NCBI RefSeq assembly: GCF_009725985.1
Contig: NZ_RCNR01000007.1
Span: forward strand, 120,658 to 184,657
Length of the DNA: 64,000 nt
From: Zobellia amurskyensis
Lineage (GTDB): Bacteria; Bacteroidota; Bacteroidia; Flavobacteriales; Flavobacteriaceae
Reading direction: 5' to 3'
The notes below the pieces were generated by a model. That model saw nothing but the letters and a program-made list of their open reading frames with translations. It ran no database searches and was not told where the DNA came from. The first letter of the stretch is position 1, and the number at the start of each line of letters is the position of its first letter. This document shows, one piece after another, positions 56,866-64,000 of the stretch. The position numbers were made by a program, and so were the translations under genes.

Positions 56866-57729
56866 ATGGCATCACTTGCGTTAAGCATATTGGCTTCCAG
56901 CCTCATCTTTATAATTTTTAAGCTCTATACCCGCTTTAAGGTCAATACGCTTTTCGCCATCGTCACCAACTATTTTGTAGCCTGTAGCGTAGGTCTTATG
57001 CGTTACCAAGGTGAAACAAGAATTGCCGAAGTACCGGAAAAGCCTTGGTTCTTAGGCACCTTTATTCTAGGCATACTCTTTATTGTTGTTTTTAACCTAA
57101 TGGCCATGGCTTCGCAAAAAGTGGGCGTAGCGGTTACCTCCGTAGCCACAAAAATGTCGTTCGTGATTCCGGTTGTTTTCGGTCTGGTATTGTATAACGA
57201 AGAACTGGGAACCCTGAAAGTTATTGGTATTTTACTGGCCCTAGCAGCAGTGTATTTTGCATCTTTAAAAGCGTCGTCCATAAAATTTAAAAAATCCTCA
57301 CTCATCCTCCCTTCCCTCGTGTTTTTGGGTTCCGGTATAATTGATGCCAGTTTAAAATACATTCAGGAAATACATATTAAAGAAGAGGATTACCCTATAT
57401 TTTCTGCAACCGTGTTTGGTTCAGCCGCATGCATCGGGCTTTTGATTACCATTTTTAAAATGGCCGATCTACGGTCTAAATTCAATCTGAACACCTTATT
57501 AGGTGGAATAGCCCTTGGAGTCGTCAATTACTTTTCTATCTATTTTCTTTTAAAAGCGTTGCAGAACGAGGCTCTGAACAGTGCCTCCGTATTTACCATA
57601 AATAATGTTGCCATAGTCATGTTCACTACACTTTTAGGTATTCTGTTGTTCAAGGAAAAGATAAGTTCAAAAAACTGGGGCGGTATTGCTTTGGCCATAA
57701 CCAGTATAATTTTAGTTGCTTTTGGCTGA
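56866..57729 (+). CDS. EamA/DMT-family transporter
   Basis: 287 residues with about ten membrane helices in two EamA halves. Recognisable blocks are VGVAVTSVATKMSFVIPVVFGLVLYNEELGTLKVIGILLALAAVYFASLK, whose first part ends before residue 135, and FTINNVAIVMFTTLLGILLFKEKISSKNWGGIALA. It probably exports a metabolite; the substrate is unknown. It begins 1 bp after the HAD stop and its last base overlaps the YigZ gene start. Confidence 0.9.
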   Translation: MASLALSILASSLIFIIFKLYTRFKVNTLFAIVTNYFVACSVGLMRYQGETRIAEVPEKPWFLGTFILGILFIVVFNLMAMASQKVGVAVTSVATKMSFVIPVVFGLVLYNEELGTLKVIGILLALAAVYFASLKASSIKFKKSSLILPSLVFLGSGIIDASLKYIQEIHIKEEDYPIFSATVFGSAACIGLLITIFKMADLRSKFNLNTLLGGIALGVVNYFSIYFLLKALQNEALNSASVFTINNVAIVMFTTLLGILLFKEKISSKNWGGIALAITSIILVAFG

Positions 57730-58334
57730 TGGATGAATTAACGGACACATACAAGACGATAGCCAAACCCTCAGAAGATATTTTGTTCAAAGAAAAAAAG
57801 AGCAAATTCTTTGGATATGCATTTCCCGTTAAAAACGAAGATGAGATTAAAACCATAATTGAAACATTAAAAAAGAAACACCCCAGCGCCAACCACGTGT
57901 GCTATGCGTGGCAAATGGGCATTGACCAACTTAATTACCGCGCCAACGATGATGGTGAACCCAATAATTCCGCCGGGATGCCTATTTACGGACAAATTCA
58001 ATCTTTTGAAGTTACAAATGTATTGGTAGCCGTTGCCCGTGTTTTTGGCGGAACAAAACTAGGTGTGGGCGGGTTGATAAGCGCCTATAAAATGGCAGCC
58101 AAATTAGCCTTGGAAAATTCAAAAATCGTAGAAAAAATTGTTCAAAAACAGTTTAAACTTAACTTTGAATATGCTCAAATGGATGTGGTCATGCGCGTCA
58201 TTAAACAAAAAAATCTCCTGATTATTTCACAAAAAATGGAAATGGATTGTGAGCTAATTATTGCCGTAAGAAAACGAGATGCCGAGCAAATCAAAACCCT
58301 TTTTGTAGGAATTTACGGAGTAGAGATCAATTAA
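57729..58334 (+). CDS. YigZ/IMPACT family protein
   Basis: 201 residues with the UPF0029 fold: KKKHPSANHVCYAWQMG, DDGEPNNSAGMPIYGQI and the GGTKLGVGGLISAYKMAAK motif, then a C-terminal domain of unknown role. YigZ proteins are highly conserved but without a settled function; some bind nucleic acid. It is the last gene in the ribD operon, and its start overlaps the transporter stop. Confidence 0.93.
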   Translation: MDELTDTYKTIAKPSEDILFKEKKSKFFGYAFPVKNEDEIKTIIETLKKKHPSANHVCYAWQMGIDQLNYRANDDGEPNNSAGMPIYGQIQSFEVTNVLVAVARVFGGTKLGVGGLISAYKMAAKLALENSKIVEKIVQKQFKLNFEYAQMDVVMRVIKQKNLLIISQKMEMDCELIIAVRKRDAEQIKTLFVGIYGVEIN

Positions 58335-58422
58335 TACTATACTCCTGCTATTTAACAGGCAAGCCTCAAATTCAACCAATGCCAAAATCTGCTTTTTTTG
58401 ACAAAAAAATCCAAAAAAATGC

Positions 58423-58833
58423 TTACTTTTTGTCTCGGTTTTCTATTAAATCCAAGAGGTATTTTGGACACCTAATAGGTCGTTTATTTTTCATATCTAC
58501 AAACACCAAAACCGTATTTGCCTCTACAAGAATTTCTCTATTTTCATTATAAATAACATAGTCAAATTCTATCTTAACAGAAGGTGTTTTTTTGAGCCTA
58601 GTTTCAACGCTGATCAGGTCATCATAAAAGGCCGATTTCTTGTAGTTCAAGGACAAAGAAACAACTGGTAGCATAATTCCGTTTTCTTCCAGTTTTTTGT
58701 AAGAAATACCTGTACTTCGTAACCACTCAACCCTTCCCATCTCCAAGTACTGCGCATAATTGCCGTGATAGACCACTCCCATCTGGTCTGTTTCTGAATA
58801 TCGTACTCTAAAAGAAATATTGTTAAAACTCAT
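58423..58833 (-). CDS. Acyl-CoA thioesterase, YbgC/FadM type
   Basis: 136-residue hot-dog protein. YSETDQMGVVYHGNYAQYLEMGR holds the catalytic Asp and the G-V-Y-H-G-N-Y signature. Hydrolyses short-chain acyl-CoAs; members are linked to Tol-Pal function in some bacteria and to fatty-acid metabolism in others. Divergent from dnaA. Confidence 0.93.
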   Translation of the reverse strand: MSFNNISFRVRYSETDQMGVVYHGNYAQYLEMGRVEWLRSTGISYKKLEENGIMLPVVSLSLNYKKSAFYDDLISVETRLKKTPSVKIEFDYVIYNENREILVEANTVLVFVDMKNKRPIRCPKYLLDLIENRDKK

Positions 58834-58947
58834 ATATTATCATGTAAAAATTATATCTTTAAAAGATTTCGTTTTTTGGTCGCTGAGCATGCAAAAAAAA
58901 AAGGGTAAATTCAATAGAGTTTGATTTTTTTTTAGTTTTTTTGTTCA

Positions 58948-58955
58948 CATATTTG
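58948..58955 (+). promoter_or_regulatory. -7-like element (CATATTTG) upstream of dnaA
   Basis: Matches 7 of 8 positions of TAnnTTTG, about 85 bp before the dnaA ATG. The sequence before it is a T-rich tract. I see no repeated TTATCCACA-like boxes in the 200 bp upstream. Confidence 0.35.
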
Positions 58956-59039
58956 CCTCCCAAGAAAGTAAGGATTATCCTGTATACTTTCGGCCGACTC
59001 ACAGAATCACTAACCAACAAAAATAAGATAAACTTTCAC

Positions 59040-60464
59040 ATGGGTGTCACTGCTATTTCCGTATGGAACAATTGTTTAACTTTTATCAAAGACAATATTC
59101 AACCGCAGGCATTCAAAACTTGGTTTGAACCTATCAAACCGGTTAAGTTATCTGACAACGCGTTGAGCATTCAAGTTCCCAGTAAATTCTTTTATGAATG
59201 GTTAGAGGAACACTACGTAAAGTTACTAAAAGTTGCCCTTACCAAAGAATTAGGTGAGACCGCAAAATTGGTGTACATCATTAGAATGGAAAACACCTAT
59301 GGCAACAAAGAACCTTTTACGGAAAAGATTCCAAGTTCCAACAGGGCAACCATGAGTCCACAGGAAATGGATGTTCCTATTAAATCAAAAAATCCCGAGC
59401 TTAAGAATCCTTTTGTGATTCCTGGTATCCGAAACATAAAAATTGAATCCCAACTTAATCCAAACTATAATTTTGATAACTTTTTAGAAGGAGACTCCAA
59501 CCGTTTGGCTAGATCTGCCGGTATGGCCGTTGCTAACAAACCTGGTGGCACTTCTTTTAATCCTTTATTGGTATTTGGTGGTGTTGGCTTAGGAAAGACC
59601 CACTTAGCTCATGCTATTGGGGTAGAAATCAAGGACAAATATCCAGAGCGTACCGTTCTTTATATTTCAGCAGAGAAATTTACACAACAATATATAGAGT
59701 CCGTAAAGAAGAATACACGGAACGATTTTATTCATTTCTACCAATTGATAGATGTGCTTATTATTGATGACGTACAATTCTTGAGCGGAAAGTCAGGAAC
59801 ACAAGATGTTTTCTTTCACATTTTCAACCATTTGCACCAGAACGGAAAGCAGGTTATCTTAACTTCGGACAAAGCCCCTGTAGACATGCAGGATATTGAG
59901 CAACGCTTATTATCCCGTTTTAAATGGGGGTTGTCGGCAGAATTGCAGAACCCTGATTATGAAACCCGAATTTCCATCCTTAAGAACAAGTTATATAGAG
60001 ATGGCGTTGAAATGCCGGACGATATTATAGATTATGTTGCCAAGCACATTAAAAGCAATATACGCGAGTTAGAAGGCGCTATTATATCTTTAATTGCCCA
60101 ATCTTCTTTCAATAAAAAGGAAGTTACTCTAGAACTGGCTCAACAAGTAGTTGAGAAGTTCGTAAAAAATACCAAACGAGAAGTTTCCATAGACTACATT
60201 CAAAAAGTAGTTTCGGATTATTTCGAAATGGATGTAGCAACCCTTCAATCCAAAACCAGAAAGCGTCATATTGTACAAGCTAGACAGTTGGCTATGTTCT
60301 TTGCGAAAAAATTTACCAAAGCTTCCTTGGCCAGCATTGGTTCTCAAATAGGAAAAAGAGATCACGCTACTGTACTACACGCTTGTAAAACGGTTGATAA
60401 TTTGGCCGAAACTGACAAGCAGTTCAGAAAATATATAGAGGACCTTACCAAGAAATTTTCTTAA
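59040..60464 (+). CDS. dnaA: Chromosomal replication initiator DnaA
   Basis: 474 residues from ATG 59040; upstream codons to 58941 lie in an AT-rich non-conserved stretch and open with TTG. The DnaA domains follow: domain I from SVWNNCLTFIKDNIQPQAFKTWF, linker, AAA+ with Walker A GGVGLGKTHLAHAIG and Walker B VLIIDDVQFL, then the domain IV box-binding helix IGKRDHATVLHACKTV, the family signature. Binds the chromosomal origin. The low-Mr phosphatase and RsmI-like genes follow at 6 and 14 bp, so this is an operon. Confidence 0.97.
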   Translation: MGVTAISVWNNCLTFIKDNIQPQAFKTWFEPIKPVKLSDNALSIQVPSKFFYEWLEEHYVKLLKVALTKELGETAKLVYIIRMENTYGNKEPFTEKIPSSNRATMSPQEMDVPIKSKNPELKNPFVIPGIRNIKIESQLNPNYNFDNFLEGDSNRLARSAGMAVANKPGGTSFNPLLVFGGVGLGKTHLAHAIGVEIKDKYPERTVLYISAEKFTQQYIESVKKNTRNDFIHFYQLIDVLIIDDVQFLSGKSGTQDVFFHIFNHLHQNGKQVILTSDKAPVDMQDIEQRLLSRFKWGLSAELQNPDYETRISILKNKLYRDGVEMPDDIIDYVAKHIKSNIRELEGAIISLIAQSSFNKKEVTLELAQQVVEKFVKNTKREVSIDYIQKVVSDYFEMDVATLQSKTRKRHIVQARQLAMFFAKKFTKASLASIGSQIGKRDHATVLHACKTVDNLAETDKQFRKYIEDLTKKFS

Positions 60465-60470
60465 ACCCAT

Positions 60471-60917
60471 ATGAAAACCAAAGTCTTAATGGTCTGCCTT
60501 GGCAATATTTGCAGGTCGCCATTGGCGGAAGGTATCCTACAGGACAAAGTTGACCCGGAAAACGTATTTGTAGATTCTGCCGGAACCGGAGGTTACCATA
60601 TTGGCAATGCACCGGACCCTAGGTCTATTGCAGTTGCCAAAAAACATGGTCTGAATATAGAAAACCAGCAATGTCGTCAATTTGAAAAGTCGGATTTTAA
60701 AAAATTTGATGTAATTTATGCTATGGACCGTAGCAACCTCAATAACATTTTAAATTTGGCCGATACTGAGGAAGACGCTAACAAAGTGAAATTGTTGCTT
60801 ACGGAAGTAGAATTACCCGTTATTGAAGTACCGGACCCATATTGGGACGACAACGGATTTGAAAAGGTATTTCAACTTATAGACACCGCTTGTACGTCTA
60901 TTGCTAAAAAACTCTAA
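60471..60917 (+). CDS. Low molecular weight protein-tyrosine phosphatase
   Basis: 148 residues. The P-loop VCLGNICRSP (C-x5-R) opens the domain and the general-acid motif DPYW (PDPYWDDNGF) ends it. It dephosphorylates tyrosyl-phosphoproteins or related small molecules; its target in this organism is unknown. Second gene of the dnaA operon. Confidence 0.93.
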   Translation: MKTKVLMVCLGNICRSPLAEGILQDKVDPENVFVDSAGTGGYHIGNAPDPRSIAVAKKHGLNIENQQCRQFEKSDFKKFDVIYAMDRSNLNNILNLADTEEDANKVKLLLTEVELPVIEVPDPYWDDNGFEKVFQLIDTACTSIAKKL

Positions 60918-60931
60918 TAGAACCAAATCGT

Positions 60932-61657
60932 ATGGCCAACAGAATTGAAAATCAGGGAAAATTATACCTAATACCCACCACGCTTGGCGATAATGAGCCA
61001 TTGGAAGTATTACCTATTTCAATTAAACAGGCCATTGAACAGATTGACCATTACATTGTTGAAAACGAAAAAACGGCAAGACGGTTCATTAAAAAAATAA
61101 GCCCAAGAAAGTCGCAACCCGGGCTTTATTTATCTGTACTTAACAAGTATACAGAGCCAGAAGAAATACCTACATTCTTGAAATCCTGCCTAGACGGTTT
61201 CAATACTGGAATCTTATCTGAGGCCGGTTGTCCCGGTATAGCAGACCCAGGCGCTGAAGTCGTAAAGATTGCCCACGAAAAAAACATTCAAGTGGTACCG
61301 CTAGTCGGACCATCCTCTATTGTGCTAGCCCTTATGGCCAGTGGCATGAACGGACAGAGCTTTGCTTTTAACGGATACCTACCTATAGACGGTCCAGAGC
61401 GTAAAGGTGCCATCAAAAGATTGGAAAAACTTTCCAAGGATTACGGACAATCGCAACTGTTTATTGAAACTCCGTACAGAAACGATAAACTATTTGCAGA
61501 GTTGCTCAAAACCCTACACCCTAACACAAGAATATGTGTAGCTTGTGATGTAACCCTTCCCACGGAATATATACTTACCAAAACTATTGCCGACTGGAAG
61601 CGCACCAAAGCAGAATCGCTTCATAAGCGACCCGCCATCTTTATTATTCAAGGGTAA
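60932..61657 (+). CDS. SAM-dependent methyltransferase, RsmI family
   Basis: 241 residues of the tetrapyrrole-methylase fold: GKLYLIPTTLGDNEPL at the start, SEAGCPGIADPGAEVVKIAHE with a SAM-contacting loop, PLVGPSSIVLALMASGMNGQSFAF and FIETPYRND. The family includes the 16S rRNA 2'-O-methyltransferase RsmI (C1402). In Bacteroidota the shorter type is usual, but whether it methylates the same nucleotide is not established here. Last gene of the dnaA operon. Confidence 0.9.
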   Translation: MANRIENQGKLYLIPTTLGDNEPLEVLPISIKQAIEQIDHYIVENEKTARRFIKKISPRKSQPGLYLSVLNKYTEPEEIPTFLKSCLDGFNTGILSEAGCPGIADPGAEVVKIAHEKNIQVVPLVGPSSIVLALMASGMNGQSFAFNGYLPIDGPERKGAIKRLEKLSKDYGQSQLFIETPYRNDKLFAELLKTLHPNTRICVACDVTLPTEYILTKTIADWKRTKAESLHKRPAIFIIQG

Positions 61658-61791
61658 TTCTCAGTTTTAGATGCCCTATTTACGATGACATAACTTCCCA
61701 AACTTCAAATTATTTTTCCGTTTTATTAACCTATTTTTAATAGCAGGTTTAAAAAAACTAGTATTTTTAGTATACCTATAAATTGTATAAG

Positions 61792-61803
61792 GCAACTAGT
61801 TGC
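61792..61803. repeat. Perfect 12-bp palindrome in the rsmI/cassette spacer
   Basis: GCAACTAGTTGC at 61792-61803 is self-complementary. The surrounding 199-bp spacer (61658-61856) is AT-rich and holds no ORF, terminator or promoter that I can support. Confidence 0.4.
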
Positions 61804-61856
61804 TTTATTCGGTTGTTGTGATGCATTTTAGAAAAACATAAAAAACGAAAATATTA

Positions 61857-62387
61857 GTGCAAGCAGAAATAATTAATCAACCATATTCTGGCCAATACAA
61901 GGAACGTATTTATGACGTAAAAAGCCCTTGGAATGGACGCGAATGGACTTGGATAATGTTTACTGACGAATTAGAGGTTAAAACAGTTGGGCAGTTTCGT
62001 GGCTCACCTATAACTGTAAGAGTTTCCGAGAAAAAAGAAGAAATAGTAGTTTTAACATCTTATCACACTTATCGCCTAAATATAAAATTGGACATAATAG
62101 AAACGGCAGACCATCCAGAATTTAAAGGACTTGAAGTTTCATCTTGTGGAACTTTTATTTTTCACAATTCCTATGAAATTGAAATAATGGAAAATTCGCT
62201 TTTGGAAATGACTTTGCTAGAAAGCCCTTTTAAAATGGATTTAATAGAATTCAGAGGTTGGGATGATGAAAAGCTAGTGTTTGAATGCAATGAATTTGCT
62301 AATTACGCTAGGAAGGCGATTATGGTATTAGATTCAACAGACTGGAAAATCAGAACGCAAAAAAACGCATCACAACAAAACCTATAA
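61857..62387 (+). CDS. Hypothetical protein of cassette-like region
   Basis: 176 residues with no recognised domain. The start is GTG 61857, because an in-frame stop lies six codons upstream and no ATG lies between. The protein has beta-rich stretches (WTWIMFTDELEVKTVGQFRG, EIVVLTSYHTYRLN), no signal peptide. Immunity-protein-like size, but no motif supports this. The coding sequence is AT-rich. Its stop codon lies within the left arm of the large palindrome that follows. Confidence 0.65.
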   Translation: MQAEIINQPYSGQYKERIYDVKSPWNGREWTWIMFTDELEVKTVGQFRGSPITVRVSEKKEEIVVLTSYHTYRLNIKLDIIETADHPEFKGLEVSSCGTFIFHNSYEIEIMENSLLEMTLLESPFKMDLIEFRGWDDEKLVFECNEFANYARKAIMVLDSTDWKIRTQKNASQQNL

Positions 62388-62572
62388 ACAATACGGGCTT
62401 AGGTCTTAATCGCTGGGTTTGCTTATTTTTATAAAGTCCGCAAAATCTTTGGGATTTTGCTTTAAACAAAGAAAAGAAAAAACAAAACAAAAAGATTTCG
62501 CTATGTGCGTGGCGGAAAGCAAACGCTAGTTTGCTCCCGTACTGTTCATAGCTAAACCGTTGGCAGTAATAC
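62383..62572 (+). repeat. Large nested imperfect palindrome, attC-like
   Basis: Outer arms CTATAAACAATACGGG (62383-62398) and CCCGTACTGTTCATAG (62537-62552) pair with two G-U-type mismatches. Inside are GTTTGCTT (62417-62424) with AAGCAAAC (62517-62524), TCCGC (62437-62441) with GCGGA (62512-62516), and a hairpin GCAAAATC/GATTTTGC (62440-62447, 62453-62460). The right side ends CCGTTGGCAGTAATAC (62557-62572). The architecture resembles integron attC sites, but the consensus GTTRRRY is only partly met (GTTGGCA). There is no integrase gene in the window. Confidence 0.7.
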
Positions 62573-62599
62573 AAGAGAACCGATAAAACCAGAATATTA

Positions 62600-63637
62600 A
62601 TGAAAAAAATGTCGGATTTCAAAAAGAAATACTTTCAGCATTTGATTGATGAAGAAAAACAGAAACTTGCAGAAAATAAAGATACTATTGAATCTTTTAA
62701 AAAATTTGTTTCCCAATATAATATTGAATTAAAAGACGAGAATTTTAGATATTTTAATAATATTGGAATTGTTGCGACTTACCCAAACCTGATAACAAAC
62801 TTTAATGATTTACTAATTCCCGATAAAGAAGGTTTAATGGACTTTGACTTATTGTGCGAAAATTTTGAAAAAAGAAGATTTGCTAAAGGCTATTTGTATG
62901 GGCAGAACTTTATGTTAATGGCTAATTCTTATTTCAGAAGAGGCTTTAATTATCCAAACTCTTTTGAACCAAGATTCATAGAGCTATATTGGAATTTAAA
63001 CTTGGAAAATTCTAAATTGTTTATTTCTCTTGACCTTAACCGAGTCAGAATCAATGTAGATAATTCTATGGTTTTAGAATATGATACTTGGTATGGTGCA
63101 AGTTTTAATAAGGAGATTGGAAAAATTAAGGATGATGTTGTAAAATTAAGACCACCTTTGGATTTAGATGATTTCGATATTTCATTTTTTTTCGCTGACT
63201 CTTACGCTTTAGATTTAAAATGGTACACTAAAGACAGAATTAAGACATTCCAAGCAGAAGAATTTAAAACGGACAAAATAAAAATAGAAAAGGATGGTGT
63301 GGAATATTTTCCTGTAAGATATGTTCACGCCGAATTTGATTTAGATAAAAATCATTTCAGACATTTTGATGGTGCAATTCATTTTTATACAGAAAGTGAA
63401 TATTATAGAAGACGAGATTCCGATTTTAATTATAATTCTAAATCAAGATCCCATATTAAAACAAAATCAGAAAAATTATTTAAAATAAATGGAGAAATAA
63501 GTGTTGAAGCTTGGATTGAGTATACAAGTCACTTTTTTTCAAAAAACTCGTTAGTATTTGAATATTTTGAAGGTAAATACCCAAAACATATAATTGAATT
63601 TTTGGAAAAGACTAAAGAATTGAAAAACAAAGAATAA
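62600..63637 (+). CDS. Hypothetical protein of cassette-like region
   Basis: 345 residues, no recognised domain, strongly AT-rich codons and many Asp, Lys, Phe and Tyr residues. ATG 62600 (MKKMSDFKKK) or the ATG at residue 4 can start it. No signal peptide or membrane segment. Blocks such as FRYFNNIGIVATYPNLITNF and EISVEAWIEYTSHFFSKNSL are not diagnostic. It is framed by inverted copies of TTGGCAGTARTAC (62560-62572 and 63641-63653), which suggests a self-contained mobile cassette. Confidence 0.65.
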   Translation: MKKMSDFKKKYFQHLIDEEKQKLAENKDTIESFKKFVSQYNIELKDENFRYFNNIGIVATYPNLITNFNDLLIPDKEGLMDFDLLCENFEKRRFAKGYLYGQNFMLMANSYFRRGFNYPNSFEPRFIELYWNLNLENSKLFISLDLNRVRINVDNSMVLEYDTWYGASFNKEIGKIKDDVVKLRPPLDLDDFDISFFFADSYALDLKWYTKDRIKTFQAEEFKTDKIKIEKDGVEYFPVRYVHAEFDLDKNHFRHFDGAIHFYTESEYYRRRDSDFNYNSKSRSHIKTKSEKLFKINGEISVEAWIEYTSHFFSKNSLVFEYFEGKYPKHIIEFLEKTKELKNKE

Positions 63638-63652
63638 AAAGTACTACTGCCA

Positions 63653-64000
63653 ATCGAGTAGACGGGTCCGCCCCTAGTTAGGAACGGACTGCGCCTCTCA
63701 CACCACCGTACAAACGGGTCTCGTATACGGCGGTTCGCAATCCATCTTTTCAATCGCTCTTTACACCAATCAAAACTATTCCGTACTTTTTCAAAAGGCT
63801 ACATATTTTCTTGGGAATCGGTCACCCAATTAGCGAAAATCAATGCTCCCATTGTAATTTCCAGAAGGACTGCGTTCAGTCCTTCCCCACTTGTGAGACC
63901 TATACAGTTTTCTGTAACTCGTATCCTGTGGGTACTATGACCTCGGCTGACTTCTCTACCTAACCAACTCGTAGTTGTAGATGTAGCCTTCCCTAAAAAT
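63653..64000 (-). mobile_element. Group II intron, 3' end (domains V and VI), runs off the window
   Basis: On the minus strand the domain V hairpin has a 9-bp stem (complement of 63726-63734 with 63702-63710, one G-U pair), with the characteristic ACCGCCGTA / TACGGTGGT arms and GAGAGG following. Domain VI pairs GTCCG with CGGAC (63685-63689, 63666-63670), and the bulged A seven nucleotides from the end CTCGAT marks the 3' splice site at 63653. Upstream are sequence blocks GAAGTCAGCCGAGGTCATAG and GGGGAAGGACTGAA, which I associate with the region before a maturase ORF. No reverse transcriptase ORF is seen, and GGACTG-AACG-CAGTCC (63867-63882) could be a reduced domain IV. Confidence 0.8.

Noticed and set aside
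58834..59039. A replication origin next to dnaA
   Set aside because: No cluster of DnaA boxes (TTATCCACA-like) is seen here, and in this phylum the origin need not lie beside dnaA.
62350..62622. A 90-codon minus-strand ORF in the palindrome
   Set aside because: It is explained by the nested palindrome and shows no protein-like features.
63529..63753. A 74-codon minus-strand ORF ending in an RIRDPFVRWCERR-type stretch
   Set aside because: This is the translated domain V of the intron, a well-known false protein, and continues into the neighbouring gene's antisense strand.

Overview
The window looks like chromosomal DNA from a marine-type member of the Flavobacteriaceae (Bacteroidota). The evidence is AT-rich coding sequence, many lipoproteins with short signal peptides ending in a Cys, a PorP/SprF-type membrane protein, a DUF4835 protein, an RprX/RprY-like two-component pair, the Bacteroidota order bamD-rpoZ-coaBC-DUF4835-recN-fabI, and promoters of the TTG / TAnnTTTG type, the clearest being in front of the SRP RNA gene. 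I cannot fix the genus from sequence alone. No rRNA, tRNA, CRISPR array or insertion sequence was recognised.

Layout. 1-9.6 kb: the start of a lipoprotein gene cut by the edge, pheT, a fasciclin-domain protein, a lipoprotein, an ABC-F ATPase, a frameshifted thioredoxin-fold lipoprotein gene, a short transaldolase and an SDR. 9.7-13 kb: the SRP RNA (minus strand), glutaminyl cyclase, a thioesterase and a large lipoprotein. 13-18 kb: a regulatory block with a LytTR regulator lacking its phospho-Asp, a tiny lipoprotein made of 14-residue repeats, a TPR histidine kinase with its response regulator, and an orphan protein. 18-28.8 kb: glyA, fumarylacetoacetase, a YtxJ-like protein, clpB, a TetR regulator with a palindromic site, a PorP/SprF-SPOR fusion, a histidine phosphatase, smpB and pcm.

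28.9-35.2 kb is a same-strand run: Gfo/Idh/MocA oxidoreductase, 3-hydroxyacyl-CoA dehydrogenase, PLP-binding protein, a DnaQ/GIY-YIG fusion, a K+ channel, miaA and gluconokinase. 35.2-47.8 kb is a long minus-strand housekeeping series: two-component pair, coaE, YbbR, glycosyltransferase, fabI, recN, DUF4835, coaBC, omega-like rpoZ, bamD, dapA and DUF6913-like. 47.9-58.8 kb carries a 5'-nucleotidase split into two genes, acetyltransferases, a membrane protein, ligA, prmC, ribD, a HAD hydrolase, an EamA transporter, a YigZ protein and a thioesterase. 59-61.7 kb is a compact dnaA / low-Mr phosphatase / RsmI-like operon.

The last 2.3 kb differs from the rest. Two unrecognised AT-rich genes sit around a roughly 170-nt imperfect palindrome that resembles a recombination site (attC-like). 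The second gene is bracketed by an inverted 13-mer, and a group II intron end (domains V and VI, minus strand) sits exactly at the outer copy. This is the most unusual part of the window and the best candidate for an undescribed gene-cassette system. The intron runs off the right edge.
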